A stretch of 64,000 bases of DNA from Labilibaculum sp. DW002 (GTDB lineage Bacteria > Bacteroidota > Bacteroidia > Bacteroidales > Marinifilaceae): NCBI RefSeq assembly GCF_029029525.1, contig NZ_JAKJSC010000001.1, positions 2,020,987 through 2,084,986 of the forward strand, given 5' to 3'. Position numbers and translations under genes: made by a program. How positions within the stretch are numbered: position 1 is the stretch's first letter; every line of letters starts with the position of its first letter. Positions 37,453-45,748 of the stretch are shown in pieces. Below the pieces are notes generated by a model. It was not told where the DNA came from, searched no databases, and was given only the letters and a program-made list of their open reading frames with translations.

Positions 37453-40400
37453 TTATTTTCTCTTATTCAAATAATAGTAACAAAGGGGAACAAAATATAA
37501 ACTAACTATGGTTCCAATTCCCATGCCTCCAATAACTGTTATAGCCAAAGGTTTTTGCAAATCGGCCCCCAAACCATTTGTAAAAAGAAAGGGCATCAAA
37601 GCCAATATCGTAGTTAAGGAAGTCATTAAAATGGGCTTTAATCTTCGCTGTCCGCCCATACTAATAGCACGAATCAATCCATACCCCTCCTCTTTGCGAA
37701 GACGATTAATCGTATCAATTTTCAGAATAGAATCATTAATAATGATTCCTGACATCACGATAATTCCAATTAGAGACATCAAATTTAAGCTACCTCCAAA
37801 CAGCCACAAAAGGAACAAAGCACCTCCAACATCTATTGGTACCTCTAACAATACAATTAGTGGCTGACTTAATGATTCAAATTGTGCAGCCAAAATAAAG
37901 TAAAGCAGTAGTAGAGAAATTACCAATACAAGACCCAGTTGTTTTATTAACACCTTATTTGAGAAAACACTTCCCAAAAAGGATAAATTAGCACCTGGAT
38001 ACTTTCTTCCTATTTCTCGAATCCTATTTTGAGAAGATAACAATTCCGATTCCTTTATATCAATATTAAATGGGAGATATTCCCCTTCTTTCCCAGCAAT
38101 AATACTTTTCAAGCTACTACGAGATTCCTCTCTGATTAATTGACTCATAGAATAATCATCTCCTTCGGAATTCTGAACAAAGGTCTGTGCCAAAATATCA
38201 GAAATCTGCTTTTGTCCCTCACCTAAAACAATTGGCACAAAACTCTGGTTCTCCTTAATCACAGCCAACTGATTGTCGTTAAAAGCTGTTCGCAACTTTT
38301 GATATACCACATCTGGCTCCAGGTTATAACTTAGCAACTGAACAGGATCAATGGTTAATTGCAATTGCTTCTGCATACTTTGCGACATCTCCAATTGATC
38401 CGGAAAATACATTCGGAAATCTTTTTCTAATGATTTCAATAAGGCTACTTGTTGAGTTTCCTCATTCTTTTGTACACTAAGTCTGGCAACCAAAGGAGCT
38501 TCATTACTACCAAAAATTTGCTCAAATAAATTCGGAGGGGGATAAAATTGAATTCTGGCAGAAGAATATTTCTCTCCCAAATAATTACGCAACACATTTT
38601 CCACCTCATGCGTCTGTTTTTCATTTTCTACATTCAAATACAATCTACTTTCAGAACTGGAAAATTCTTGTTCTTTGTTTAACAGGTATTGTTGTTTACC
38701 AACTAAGGCTGTTGACTGTTGAAGAGAATCTGCCACCAAGGCAAGTAATTCCTTCACACGTTTTTTATTCTCATCGACATGAATTCGGGCATTCCAATCT
38801 ATCTGCAACATCAATTCATGTTGCTCAACCTTTGGCAATCGAGTTTTCTCCATTTTAGAAATCAAAACCACCCCAACAACAATAAACATAAAAAAGAATA
38901 CACAAGAAACCAACTGATTTCGAAATACCAAACGAAGGCCTTTTTCGTAAAGATTCTCATAATCGAGACCACTAATTTTTGAAACAAAGCGATCCATTCT
39001 TCCACTTCTTTGTTTCAGATAAAATAGACGGTAATACACTGGCAGTATACTAATTGAAACCAAAAGTGAAACAAACAAACCAATGGTTACAGCCATAGCC
39101 TGATCGTAAAACATAGCTCCTGCAATTCCCGAAATAAAAATCATGGGAATGAATACCGCACAAGTAGTTAAAACAGAACTCAAAAGTGGTCGAATCACTT
39201 CATTGGTACCCTTAACACAAGCATTTAACAGGTTTTCTCCCCTTGCTCTATATTGAGCAATATTATCAATTACAATAATTGAATTGTCAATCATCATTCC
39301 AATACCCAATACCAAACCCGATAATGAAATGATATTTAATGACAAGCCTACAATATGGAAAAACAAAAGAGAAATAAGTAAAGAGGCCGGAATGGATACA
39401 CCAATAAGCCAGGGTGCTTTAAAGTCTTTCAGAAAAAAGAACATAATTAAAAAAGCCAAGCCTGCTCCCCACAACAAACTCTGTTTCAAATTATTAATTG
39501 AATAATCTAACAATCGGGTCTGATCTTGAGAGATTTCAAAAGCAATCTCAGGATAATCTTTCTCAAAAACCCCAACCATCTCTTTTAGCTCCTCCTCCAT
39601 TTCCTGAAGGCGAGCATCAGATTGTTTAATTAGGGCCAATGAAATACCTTCTTGACCATTAATTAAGGCAAGTCCTTTTCGAGGCTGAGCAATAATTTTT
39701 ACCTGAGCCAAATCTTTCAATTGAATCACCCGATCTTCGGCCTTCAAGTAAAGTGCTTCAATATCCTGTTTGTTTCTCAAACGAGACGAAAAACGAATGC
39801 TGTACTGATAGTAGCCATCACGAATACTTAAATTTCCAAAATCGATGTTATTCTCTTGAATAAGTGTCTCCAGATCTTTCAAGGTAAATCCCAATGATTT
39901 CATCTGTGATTCATTGGGTACAATTAATATTTCCTGAAAACTACGTCCTGTTAAATCAACCATAGCCACCTTGGGCATTTGCTCTATTCTCTTTCGAATT
40001 ACAGCATCGGCAAATTCACTCAGTTCCATAAATTTTTGCTCATTGCCATCTTGCTTTAAACTCAAATTAAGATGAAATACCGGCAGATCGCTTGCACTGG
40101 CCTTGATCACTTTAGGTCGTGACATATCCCTTGGCAGGGAAGACATGGCCCGATCAATTTTCTCGTTTATCTCGATGTAGGCTAAATTAATATCACTTCC
40201 GTAGGCTAATTTCAAATGAATTATTCCACTTCCATCACGGGTTTCACTATATATATCCTCGAGATGAGCCACTTGCATCAATTGCCGACGGACGGGAGCT
40301 ACAACCGAATTTTCGAGTACGCGGGCTGATGAATTCTTATAATTCATCTGTACCGTGACTTCCGGTATCGAAATATCAGGCATTAAGGACACTGGCAATA

Positions 40401-40485
40401 GCCCAATAGATACCACCCCCAACAAGAGAATGGCAATAAAGGTCATTGTAACAGCAATGGGGCGGGAAAGTAGGAATCGAACCAT
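37453..40485 (-). CDS. Efflux RND transporter permease subunit (second)
   Basis: The start is placed at ATG 40485 (MVRFLLSRPIAVTMTF); the longer frame begins with TTG. The 1010-residue protein shows the RND pattern with porter domains and the helix motif GIGMMIDNSIIVIDNIAQYRARGEN-type region, plus GIIVMSGIIINDSILKID near the C-terminus (parts cited, not contiguous). It pairs with the other RND gene and TolC downstream. It follows the CxxC thioredoxin-like gene by about 100 bases, so the peptide module and pump may share transcripts. Confidence 0.92.
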   Translation of the reverse strand: MVRFLLSRPIAVTMTFIAILLLGVVSIGLLPVSLMPDISIPEVTVQMNYKNSSARVLENSVVAPVRRQLMQVAHLEDIYSETRDGSGIIHLKLAYGSDINLAYIEINEKIDRAMSSLPRDMSRPKVIKASASDLPVFHLNLSLKQDGNEQKFMELSEFADAVIRKRIEQMPKVAMVDLTGRSFQEILIVPNESQMKSLGFTLKDLETLIQENNIDFGNLSIRDGYYQYSIRFSSRLRNKQDIEALYLKAEDRVIQLKDLAQVKIIAQPRKGLALINGQEGISLALIKQSDARLQEMEEELKEMVGVFEKDYPEIAFEISQDQTRLLDYSINNLKQSLLWGAGLAFLIMFFFLKDFKAPWLIGVSIPASLLISLLFFHIVGLSLNIISLSGLVLGIGMMIDNSIIVIDNIAQYRARGENLLNACVKGTNEVIRPLLSSVLTTCAVFIPMIFISGIAGAMFYDQAMAVTIGLFVSLLVSISILPVYYRLFYLKQRSGRMDRFVSKISGLDYENLYEKGLRLVFRNQLVSCVFFFMFIVVGVVLISKMEKTRLPKVEQHELMLQIDWNARIHVDENKKRVKELLALVADSLQQSTALVGKQQYLLNKEQEFSSSESRLYLNVENEKQTHEVENVLRNYLGEKYSSARIQFYPPPNLFEQIFGSNEAPLVARLSVQKNEETQQVALLKSLEKDFRMYFPDQLEMSQSMQKQLQLTIDPVQLLSYNLEPDVVYQKLRTAFNDNQLAVIKENQSFVPIVLGEGQKQISDILAQTFVQNSEGDDYSMSQLIREESRSSLKSIIAGKEGEYLPFNIDIKESELLSSQNRIREIGRKYPGANLSFLGSVFSNKVLIKQLGLVLVISLLLLYFILAAQFESLSQPLIVLLEVPIDVGGALFLLWLFGGSLNLMSLIGIIVMSGIIINDSILKIDTINRLRKEEGYGLIRAISMGGQRRLKPILMTSLTTILALMPFLFTNGLGADLQKPLAITVIGGMGIGTIVSLYFVPLCYYYLNKRK

Positions 40486-40586
40486 AGTTTTTTTAGGGTT
40501 TAACAAGACAGACTACACATAGCTATATCTTGACATTTGTATAGTAAACATATACTATGAAGTAATTAGAAACTAAAAAATATGAT

Positions 40587-41192
40587 TTAGCCCCCTCTTT
40601 CATCTTGAGAATACTCAACAGCTTTCTTACGTATTTTTTCAAAATATAATTGTTTAATCTTCTTATTACGTATCGGATTTCCTATTAATACAACCCTATT
40701 ATCCCTATCCAAAAGAAAAGTATTAAAGCGCTTGTCTTTTTTTAAGTTATTTTTAATTCTTAAATCATCTAAGCGATCAAAAATAAGAGGATATGGAAAC
40801 CTAATTGTACTTTTATTTATTTTCTTGAAAATTTCAAAATTGTTTGTAGCTACATAAAAATGAAATGATAAATTTAATTCACTGCCGTAATCTTGCACCA
40901 TTTTTTTCCACTCTAATAACTCATCGATACAAACAGAACAGTCTCCATCAATTCTTGTTACAATTTTGAATTCTTTATTATCAATACACTCTAAGTTAAA
41001 ATCGCGACCAATAGCTCCAATAATTACTGTATCGCTTGGTAAAACCAATTCTCGATTCATCCAATATTTAACTATTTTAGCATATTCTTGACTTTTCTTA
41101 TTTCTGTTACAGGCGCTAAACAATATCATTATTAGAATAACAGAACTTATTATTAATCCAAAAGGATAAGATAATTTACACTTTACATTCAT
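40587..41192 (-). CDS. Thioredoxin-like lipoprotein with a CxxC motif (module C)
   Basis: The 201-residue protein has a lipoprotein signal (about 1-28, LILIMILFSAC is the approximate pattern with cysteine lipobox FSAC). A CSVC motif in RIDGDCSVCIDELLEWKK follows, then strands and helices of a thioredoxin-like fold (LSFHFYVATNNFEIF, FNTFLLDRDNRVVLIGNP). It is likely a periplasmic or outer-leaflet thiol oxidoreductase. Its ATG overlaps the stop of the propeller gene by ATGA. Its C-terminal IKQLYFEKIRKK is duplicated as a fragment at 43128-43167. Confidence 0.7.
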   Translation of the reverse strand: MNVKCKLSYPFGLIISSVILIMILFSACNRNKKSQEYAKIVKYWMNRELVLPSDTVIIGAIGRDFNLECIDNKEFKIVTRIDGDCSVCIDELLEWKKMVQDYGSELNLSFHFYVATNNFEIFKKINKSTIRFPYPLIFDRLDDLRIKNNLKKDKRFNTFLLDRDNRVVLIGNPIRNKKIKQLYFEKIRKKAVEYSQDERGG

Positions 41193-42239
41193 TTTGTAGG
41201 GAATTTTACCAATTGTGGGTAAGGATTTATTGTCAAAGCATATATAGTCCCATTTTCATCAACATCAAAAGTTCTAATATCCACATCAAGTTCATAGTAC
41301 TCAACAGGTACTCCTGAATGTGTGAAAATGAATATTTTATTCCCCATATACGCTTCCATTCCAAATTCCTTACGAGTACGTCCTGAGTATAATGCATAAA
41401 TAAAATCATCCTTACTTACAACATCTAAAAAACCTGTACAGGATTCCTTAGCAAAAACAACACCATAACCGAAATTTGAATTAGGTGTAAAATTTGGTGT
41501 AAATAATTGGTAAGCATTTTCCGTTACAATACCATTCCCATTTTTAGAATAAAAAAATATCTCACCAGAAGCTAATGTATATCCTGTAAAATAACCATTA
41601 ATACTATTGGTGAAATGTGTCTGATAAGCCATTCCTTTATTCATTGTCGACATTTTTGGATAATCATCAATCGGATAATCGTCAACATACTCACATAAAC
41701 CAATACTATCCATTGAACTTATTAATAATCTTCCTTTATTTTGAAACAATCCTGAACTTACAAAACAATCATTTACACGCACAGTATTTGCAACACGTTC
41801 TTTTTCAATTTTAAGGTTTCTGTTCAAAGTTGTTTTCAGATTATATTGATTAGATTTTATATCTGCCTCATAGTAAGTAGTATTTAAATCATCATAAAAA
41901 CCAATCTTCCTAGGTTCTAATAATTCAAACCGACATATCATCCCGTATTCTTCTGGACCTCTACCTTTTAAGCATAAATCTTTAATTAAGGATAAATTAT
42001 TCAAACTAATTAACTTAATAAAATTACGAGAATCGGGATCTAAAACAAATAGTAAAGAATCCGAGATTCTCAAATTAGTTGGGTCTCCAAATAAATCTTT
42101 ATCATGCCCTATTTTTTTGAAAATTAAGTTCTCTTTTTAAAGGAAAACTATTTTCAAATTCCTCAAAAGATGAGTATTCATTGCATGAATAAAATGAAAG
42201 TAATACAATTATAAAACAAGCTATTTTTTTTATCATCAT
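41189..42239 (-). pseudogene. 6-bladed beta-propeller lipoprotein, frameshifted at a T7 run (module C)
   Basis: A lipoprotein start at 42239 (MMIKKIACFI, lipobox FYSC) runs 45 codons to a stop at 42102. The rest of the protein continues in another frame from about 42111 to 41189. A run of seven T (minus A7) at 42112-42118 is the junction, and one base fewer would give a continuous protein of about 349 residues. The body has propeller features shared with the genes at 47366 and 43792, including CLKGRGPEEY. Cause may be sequencing error, phase variation or decay. Its start overlaps the upstream stop by ATGA. Confidence 0.75.
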
Positions 42240-42574
42240 TTTAATTCGTTTGGTTTATTTTTAAAATACACTTTGATTTTTTTACCCCCTTCACGACCAT
42301 CATACTTAAGTATATGAAAAGTATTTGATTTTAGTTGATAATATATTGAATCCCCAATGCTTATTTTATCCCAATTTTCCATTAGAGTACCTCGATTAAA
42401 TAATCCAATAGATATAGTCTTTGTTTCTTTGCCTTCATTTTCAAATTTGAGAATAACAACATGCTCTCTTTTATTATAAAAAAAATCCTCTACTTTACCT
42501 TTCATAATATTTCCAGATGGAATCTGCCCCTCTATTGAAAAGAACATAACTAATGTAATTGCAAGTAATTTCAT
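42236..42574 (-). CDS. Small secreted beta-rich protein of unknown function
   Basis: The 112-residue protein has a signal peptide (about 1-17, LAITLVMFFSIEGQ) and alternating strand-like segments (HVVILKFENEGK, KTISIGLF, DSIYYQLKSNTFHIL). No family is recognised. It lies between the NVEALA peptide and the propeller gene. Its stop overlaps the propeller start, so it is translated within module C. Confidence 0.65.
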   Translation of the reverse strand: MKLLAITLVMFFSIEGQIPSGNIMKGKVEDFFYNKREHVVILKFENEGKETKTISIGLFNRGTLMENWDKISIGDSIYYQLKSNTFHILKYDGREGGKKIKVYFKNKPNELK

Positions 42575-42702
42575 CTTATTCGTATTTTGTTTAATTGTTT
42601 TGCTTTGACTAGCAAAAACCTATCCTCAAGAGTATTGTTGGTAGCATGAATGCTACCAACAATACATATAAAAAAATTTCTATCAAAAATGATTTAGAAA
42701 AA

Positions 42703-42939
42703 TTAATTGGCACTCCTATATCCATAAAGAGGTATTATTTGTCCATCCCTCTCAATAAAAATACACAATTCTCTTGGAGGTGAAACACAAATATATCCCC
42801 CTGATCCCTCACCACTCGCCAAAGCTTCCACGTTCATCATTTCTAAAGCATTATACTGATCTGTTGAAGAATTGGTAAAGAAATTTAGGCTTATTGTTAC
42901 CACGATAACTACTGCAAATAAATATTTTGTTAATTTCAT
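42703..42939 (-). CDS. NVEALA-type peptide precursor (module C)
   Basis: The 78-residue protein has a lysine-poor hydrophobic leader (about 5-20) and then, at residues 36-44, NVEALASGE, the hallmark of the NVEALA peptide family of Bacteroidota. The tail has only two cysteines (YICVSPPRELCIF). A cleavage after ALA at residues 39-41 is plausible. NVEALA peptides are known to sit beside 6-bladed propeller genes, and their function is not established. It is the first gene of module C, 98 bases downstream (minus sense) of repeat copy 1. Confidence 0.85.
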   Translation of the reverse strand: MKLTKYLFAVVIVVTISLNFFTNSSTDQYNALEMMNVEALASGEGSGGYICVSPPRELCIFIERDGQIIPLYGYRSAN

Positions 42940-42992
42940 TTTATTATTACGGATAAAAACTATCCTAATTCATTTTAGCTAAATGCCGATTA

Positions 42993-43124
42993 TATCCTTT
43001 CACAGCACAGGTCACATGAACCTTTTCTTTTTTTAGTATATCTTTGCCGTATTACCTCCTTTCTAATTTTGGAGGGAGCCCGAACAGGAGCTTTGTTTTG
43101 TTTCTAAGGCGCAACAAGCTTCTG
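42993..43124. repeat. Structured repeat, copy 1
   Basis: The core (43037-43124) matches copies at 45603 and 49316 almost base for base. The stretch 42993-43036 is shared only with copy 3. On the plus strand the core opens with an exact -7 box, TATCTTTG (43039-43046). It continues with a CCTCC/GGAGG hairpin and a 12-bp stem, CAGGAGCTTTGTT/AACAAGCTTCTG. On the minus strand it encodes a short frame (TEACCALETKQSSC, stop at 43063), here fused to a thioredoxin-like gene tail. It precedes the module C peptide. Confidence 0.85.
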
Positions 43125-43127
43125 TCA

Positions 43128-43167
43128 TTTTCTTACGTATTTTTTCAAAATACAATTGTTTAATCAT
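43128..43167 (-). pseudogene. Scar: 3' tail of a thioredoxin-like gene fused to repeat copy 1
   Basis: On the minus strand the sequence encodes MIKQLYFEKIRKK, nearly identical to the C-terminal part of the gene at 40587-41192 (plus bases 40622-40656). The rest of that gene is absent here. It runs straight into the repeat. It looks like the remnant of a lost or recombined module. Confidence 0.7.
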
Positions 43168-43221
43168 ATAAATTAGAGTCAGACAATAAAGTCAAACCCT
43201 AAAAAAAATAACTTATACACT

Positions 43222-43785
43222 TTACGGGATAGTGTTATTTAATTTTGACTTTTTATTTTCTTTTTCGATACAACTTCTAATGAAAGCCTTTTCCTCTTTT
43301 AAATTTCTATTTTTATAATTAGGAAAAAAAACGTTTTTTATTTTATTTTCAAAGTCAAATGAAAGAAAAACAGGAGTATAAATAAATTTTAGTTCTTTCC
43401 GAATTACATCTTTCTCATCGATGTAAACATATTTTTTATAATTGTTTTTTAATTGGTCTTGTCCAACATTTGCAGATGTAGATATTATATATACCACTTG
43501 TTTGTTTAAAACCGAGTCAATCATTTTTGATATTTCAAATCCAATATCAATGCATGTTTGGCAATCAAAACCATTATATAGAAAAATAGTTTTATTTGAA
43601 ATCTTAGTTGTGCTATCTAAGATAGAAATTAGGGATTTTACTTCTTTATTTTTAATCTCCTCTATTTGAGCTTTAAGCATGATGTCATATTTTGACAATG
43701 TTTTATCTGTTGTATTATTGTTGTTGTTTTTACATGACGTGAAAATAGCAAAAAGTATAATGATACAAATTAAAAGATTTTTCAT
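43222..43785 (-). CDS. Thioredoxin-like lipoprotein with a CxxC motif (module B)
   Basis: The 187-residue protein has a lipoprotein signal with lipobox FTSC near residue 18. A thioredoxin-like core follows with IFLYNGFDCQTCIDIGFEI (CxxC) and QVVYIISTS, FIYTPVFLSFD strands. It is probably an envelope-anchored thiol oxidoreductase, a natural partner for the six-cysteine peptides of the same module. It follows the propeller gene by 6 bases. Confidence 0.7.
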   Translation of the reverse strand: MKNLLICIIILFAIFTSCKNNNNNTTDKTLSKYDIMLKAQIEEIKNKEVKSLISILDSTTKISNKTIFLYNGFDCQTCIDIGFEISKMIDSVLNKQVVYIISTSANVGQDQLKNNYKKYVYIDEKDVIRKELKFIYTPVFLSFDFENKIKNVFFPNYKNRNLKEEKAFIRSCIEKENKKSKLNNTIP

Positions 43786-43791
43786 AAAAAT

Positions 43792-44775
43792 TTAATTTAA
43801 TTTAAATTTAACCATTTCTCCATTTTGACCATCATATGCAAGAATTTGGTTTTCAGTAACACAAAATGAAGTAAACCAACCTTTTCCTAAACTTAATATT
43901 CGAGTTATTTCAAAATTATTGTTATTGATTTTTATTTCCAAAATATTGTTTGTATTAACCTTAACTCCTTTATTTGTTGTTAGTAATAAATATAACTTAT
44001 CATTAAAAATATAGGCATAAGAGATTAGTTCGTAGTAACCGTTTTCTCTGGGGGTTTCTTTATTAATAAGAGTCATTCGATCTTTCAAAATAGCAATATT
44101 TTCGAAATTTAATTTATTAAGGATAACACCTTCGCTATTATATATTTCAATATTTAATTTATTGTCTGATACTGCTATTATATTTTCTTTATTATTTAAA
44201 AGATGTTTTTTGTTTTTTACATACGTTTCTTTTTTTGTTCTATATTGTTGAACTAATCCAATTTTTTTTATTTTTCCGAGTGAAGAGAGTTTAACTATGC
44301 TAGTACCCATGCTTACATTTGATAAATATAAACCATTCTTATTTTTGACAAAACTAGTATTTGGTAAATACGCACTCGATATTGTTGGTTTGATAGTACT
44401 TATATATTTATTCTTATCATAAACCTCTATTGATTGTTTGCCATCATTTAATATATATAATGTATCCTGAAAAATAGTAATATGAGCGGCCCCAATAAAC
44501 TCTCCAGGACCTTTACCCCCAGAGCCTAATGTTCTAATTAACTTTAGATCTTTATTCAAAATTAAAATCTGATTTCTTTTATAGTCCGTAAAATAGAATT
44601 TATTGTTGCTTGCAACTATTCCTCTTACATCAGAAAAATAAGTACTGTCTGAAAGTTTATAAAAAGATGTGTCTCTTTTTAGACTTAGTTTTTCCACTTT
44701 AATTGACTTCTGTGTACATCCTGTTAATAGGCAACAGGCAAATAACAATTTAATAACATTCTTTTGTATAATCAT
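43792..44775 (-). CDS. 6-bladed beta-propeller lipoprotein (module B)
   Basis: The 327-residue protein has a lipobox (LFACCLLTGC), an NHL/6-blade repeat pattern (DVRGIVASNNKFYFTDYKRNQ is the first blade, cited in part) and the family motif LGSGGKGPGEF. Homologues in Bacteroidota are annotated as 6-bladed beta-propeller (DUF5128-like) proteins and often adjoin NVEALA peptides. It is likely an outer membrane-anchored binding or sensing protein. Function unproven. Confidence 0.8.
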   Translation of the reverse strand: MIIQKNVIKLLFACCLLTGCTQKSIKVEKLSLKRDTSFYKLSDSTYFSDVRGIVASNNKFYFTDYKRNQILILNKDLKLIRTLGSGGKGPGEFIGAAHITIFQDTLYILNDGKQSIEVYDKNKYISTIKPTISSAYLPNTSFVKNKNGLYLSNVSMGTSIVKLSSLGKIKKIGLVQQYRTKKETYVKNKKHLLNNKENIIAVSDNKLNIEIYNSEGVILNKLNFENIAILKDRMTLINKETPRENGYYELISYAYIFNDKLYLLLTTNKGVKVNTNNILEIKINNNNFEITRILSLGKGWFTSFCVTENQILAYDGQNGEMVKFKLN

Positions 44776-44826
44776 ATACCAAAATTTACTAAAGGAAGTA
44801 TTGACTTAACAATACTTCCTTTATTA

Positions 44827-45093
44827 TTAACAATATGTTGAATTCCCATCACACTTAACGTATCTCCACCCCTTAATACACGTTTTTATACCTGTGCACT
44901 CAACATTTGATCCCATGGTGTCGCAAGTAGTGCTGATAGTACATGAGTATCCTGTTTCACCACTAGCATAAGCATTTAAACTTATTAAACTTGCTAAATC
45001 GATATTCGAACTACTAGAGTTATTTATCGAATGATTTATGTTTATAGCAACAGTAAATGCTAGAATTACTATACTTCCTATTGTCTTTTTCAT
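44827..45093 (-). CDS. Six-cysteine peptide precursor (module B, second)
   Basis: The 88-residue precursor has a hydrophobic leader (about 5-18), a Ser/Asn-rich linker and NAYASGE with the AxA triplet at residues 41-43. The tail then has six cysteines spaced C-x5-C-x8-C-x5-C-x8-C-x6-C. The first 50 residues differ from the precursor at 45183 at only about 5 positions, whereas the tails diverge apart from the cysteines. Cleavage after AYA would release a peptide of about 45 residues with up to three disulfides (inference). Confidence 0.75.
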   Translation of the reverse strand: MKKTIGSIVILAFTVAININHSINNSSSSNIDLASLISLNAYASGETGYSCTISTTCDTMGSNVECTGIKTCIKGWRYVKCDGNSTYC

Positions 45094-45182
45094 AATTTTT
45101 ATTTTTTTACGAGAAATAATTTTATAATTTGTTTCTTTCGAGGGATATCACTTTTGAAAGACAAACTACTTTTTTATAACAA

Positions 45183-45443
45183 TTAACAATCTGTTCTGTT
45201 TCCATCACATGAAACATACCCAGATCCTCTAGAACATTTTTGACCTGTACATTTTACAAATCCATTGATCGGACAAACTGATTTAACAGTACATGAATAT
45301 CCCGTTTCACCACTGGCATAAGCATTTAAACTTATTAAACTTGCTAAATCGATATTCGAATTACTAGAGTCATTTATCGAATGATTTATATTTATAGCTA
45401 CAGTGAGTGCTATAATTACTATACTTCCAATTATTTTTTTCAT
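45183..45443 (-). CDS. Six-cysteine peptide precursor (module B, first)
   Basis: The ATG at 45443 is chosen over an upstream start because the leader MKKIIGSIVIIALTV then matches the sister gene. The 86-residue precursor has AxA at residues 41-43 (AYASGE). Its tail carries six cysteines spaced C-x5-C-x7-C-x4-C-x8-C-x6-C. It is the first gene after repeat copy 2 in the minus direction. It looks like a tandem duplicate of the gene at 44827. Confidence 0.75.
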   Translation of the reverse strand: MKKIIGSIVIIALTVAININHSINDSSNSNIDLASLISLNAYASGETGYSCTVKSVCPINGFVKCTGQKCSRGSGYVSCDGNRTDC

Positions 45444-45602
45444 AATCTTTAATTTATTTTTGAGAAGTTCTACTTCCCGAGAAATAATTTGATACTTTAT
45501 TTTTTGATGTCTTATGAGGTGTTTTGCTTTTGCAAAACAAATTACCATTATAAAATAATTATCTCATTAGAGATTTCCTCTAGGGATCAATGGTTTATTT
45601 CA

Positions 45603-45705
45603 TATATCTTTGCCGTATTACCTCCTTTCTAATTTTGGAAGGAGCCCGAACAGGAGCTTTGTTTTGTTTCTAAGGCGCAACAAGCTTCTGTTCTTTTTCC
45701 CATTT
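45603..45705. repeat. Structured repeat, copy 2
   Basis: The core (45603-45690) has the same -7 box TATCTTTG (45605-45612), CCTCC hairpin (one mismatch here) and CAGGAGCTT/AAGCTTCTG stem as the other copies. A T-rich tail, TTCTTTTT, follows the stem on the plus strand, like a terminator. On the minus strand a 24-codon frame runs 45703-45629 (MGKRTEACCALETK at its start). It lies between the adaptor gene and the module B peptides. Confidence 0.85.
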
Positions 45706-45748
45706 TTTTTATCTTTTTTAGAGAATTCTACTTCTCCTTTTATTTTGT
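45706..45748 (-). pseudogene. Scar: 3' tail of a DUF1573 gene next to repeat copy 2
   Basis: The bases around 45725-45748 match the 3' end of the DUF1573 gene at 49418-49840; CTTCTCCTTTTATTTT is common to both. The minus strand reads KIKGEVEFS, close to KIKGEVKLS at the DUF1573 C-terminus. It starts right after the adaptor stop codon. It appears to be a leftover of a module duplication. Confidence 0.65.
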
